Source: Xylaria sp. FL1777 (taxonomy: Eukaryota; Ascomycota; Sordariomycetes; Xylariales; Xylariaceae). Taken from it: 62,160 nucleotides of DNA. The notes under the pieces are model-generated. The model saw only the letters and a list, made by a program, of their open reading frames with translations, did no database searches and was not told where the DNA came from. Location: contig MU400739.1 in NCBI GenBank assembly GCA_022578965.1, positions 1 through 62,160 of the forward strand, given 5' to 3'. Of this stretch, positions 60,518 to 62,160 are shown one piece after another. The position numbers and the translations under genes were made by a program. Position 1 is the stretch's first letter. The number at the start of each line of letters is the position of its first letter.

Positions 60518-62160
60518 AATTATTTTTTATATTAATGCTTAAAACGTTATTAAAGCATTATAAAGTTTAAAAAGCATTATTATTTATTTATATAGCTTAA
60601 ATAATATAATAAATGCTGTTTTTTTGCAATATAATTTATATATAACAATATGCTAAAATTTATTTTTTAAATTAATAAAAGTATACTATTAGTGCTTTAT
60701 AGCTTACTATATTTAGTTTGCTATATTAAATAATAAATAAGCTTGCTTTTTTGTTTTTTTATTAATTTTATAATAATTATAACAAAAATGCTATATTATT
60801 AATTTATTATTTTTATTAAGCTTAATAGTTATACTTAGCGCTTTTTTTAAAATTAATAATACTAATAAACTTTATAGCTTTATGCTTTTTTTAATATAAA
60901 TATTTTTATATGCTTTTATAAATTTACGTAGTACTTTTTTTTGCGTTAAGCTATATTTTTGTAATAATAGTTTAACTAGTAAACTATTGCTTATATTAAT
61001 ATAATGCTTTATTTTAATAATAATATTAGTTTTTTGCTTAAAATAATTAAATAATTTAAAGAAGTTTTTTATATAATAGTTTTAATATTTAGTAATTTAT
61101 AGTTTTTTTAAAGTATTTTTATGCTATTTAATAGTTATAATATAACATTTTTTACTAGTTATACTAATAAATAAACGTTTTATTAACTATATTAAAAAGC
61201 TTTTTTTAAACTTAAATAATATAATAACTTTATAACTATTTAAAACAGTAAAAATGCTTTTTTATTTATAAAAAATCTGTTTTTTAATAATTATATTGCT
61301 TAAAAAAATATAGTTTAATATTATATTTACTATTAACGTTTATATTTTTAATATATTATTAATAGTTATAAAATTTGCTATTATTTTATAATTTTTAGTT
61401 ATTTAAGGTTTTATTTTATTAATATTATATATTATGCTTTATTTTTATAACTAATATAACGTTAGCTTAAATATTAAAAATTATAAAATATAGCAACTAA
61501 TATAACTATAGTTTTAAAAAACAGTAAATTTATAACTATTAGCTAGTTTAATTAAAAAGAAATTATAATAATTATTATAATTATTTTTTAGCTTTTGTTT
61601 TTTATTAAGGTTTTTTTAGCTTTTATTTGTTTTAATTAATAAAGTAAAGCTACTTTAAGCAATATTAAAAATTTTAGTAAGTTTTTTATTAATTATATTA
61701 TTTTTAAAACAATTAATAAAGCATTGCTTTATTTTATTAGTATTATTTTTATTTTTAACGTTATTTATAATAAAAATATGCTTAAAGCTATTAATTAAAG
61801 CTTTGCTTTTAAAAGTTTTATATTTATTTTAAACTTTATTAAATTTACTAAAAAAATTATTATAAAAAAACTTGCTTTTAATAGTTATAAATTAGCTAAT
61901 TTGCTTTTTTTAGTTTGTTTTAAAGTTTTTAAGCTATTTAGCTTTTACTTTATAATTTTTTATATAATAATTAATTTTGCTATAATTAAAATACTTATTT
62001 TATATTATTTAAGCTATAAATCTAGCTTTAAATTAGTTATTTTTATGTTTTATAATTTAGTTTACTTTTTGTTTATTAGTTTTAAAGTTTAAAATTATTA
62101 ATATTAATAATATTTTAATATAATTTATTAATTAAATTTATATTATGCTTAATTTTTTAG
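60518..62160. other. Unassigned AT-rich sequence F, third segment
   Basis: 1.6 kb to the window edge. It is the continuation of F on the right of B copy 2. No protein similarity, LTR or repeat partner was recognised. The 63-codon ORF at 61901-62092 is a hydrophobic Phe/Ile/Leu-rich product of AT composition, not a credible gene. Confidence 0.5.

Noticed and set aside
1..62160. Mitochondrial or endosymbiont origin suggested by AT richness
   Set aside because: No rRNA, tRNA or organelle gene is present. Instead there are decayed nuclear LTR elements, a Tc1/mariner-like element and an intact chromovirus.

Overview
This window is a gene-poor, repeat-dominated stretch of a filamentous fungal genome, most likely an ascomycete (inferred from the element types and RIP-like mutation). 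About 54 kb is extremely AT-rich (about 15% G+C in a hand-counted 300 bp). It consists of nested transposable elements carrying almost only C-to-T and G-to-A changes. No host gene, rRNA, tRNA or CRISPR array was found. The short AT-rich ORFs are chance or decayed-element ORFs.

The exception is 27408-35157, a young Ty3/gypsy chromovirus of normal base composition. It has LTRs of 225 bp that look identical, a 5-bp target duplication (CATAT), a Gag ORF and a 1778-codon ORF. The large ORF runs from an Arg/Asp-rich segment and two C2HC zinc fingers through protease, reverse transcriptase, RNase H, integrase, GPY/F module and chromodomain to a terminal AT-hook. Gag capsid and the rest are in different frames (-1), and the protease has DPG where DTG/DSG is expected. 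It carries no sign of the mutation that destroyed its surroundings.

Layout. 1-5151: minus-strand copy of family A (Ty3/gypsy, 495-bp LTRs), cut by the window edge. 5152-8506: unassigned, with a less mutated island at 6120-6830. 8507-13327: family E, another decayed Ty3/gypsy. 13328-13465: fragment of an A LTR, interrupted by family B (Ty1/copia) copy 1 at 13466-19461, which is in turn interrupted by C copy 1 (unknown class) at 19462-20562. 20563-35725: A copy 1, whose 3' end hosts the young element. 35726-44547: A copy 3, truncated at its 5' side and carrying a Tc1/mariner-like element D (37664-39526) and C copy 2 (40505-42699). 45190-52890: complete A copy 2 with target duplication ATAAA. 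53133-60512: complete B copy 2 with target duplication GGTTT. The last two sit in an older unassigned AT-rich sequence F (44548-45189, 52896-53132, 60518-62160).

Main points for a second look. (i) Surviving cytosines are almost all preceded by A or G, so the mutation depleted TpC/CpC rather than the CpA of classical RIP. (ii) Family A keeps a 390-bp antisense reading frame in three copies. (iii) The young element has an unusual set of parts: C2HC fingers, a DPG protease, chromodomain plus AT-hook, and an LTR hairpin with a possible self-priming match. (iv) A rearrangement breakpoint at 35725/35726 leaves the other halves of several nested elements missing.
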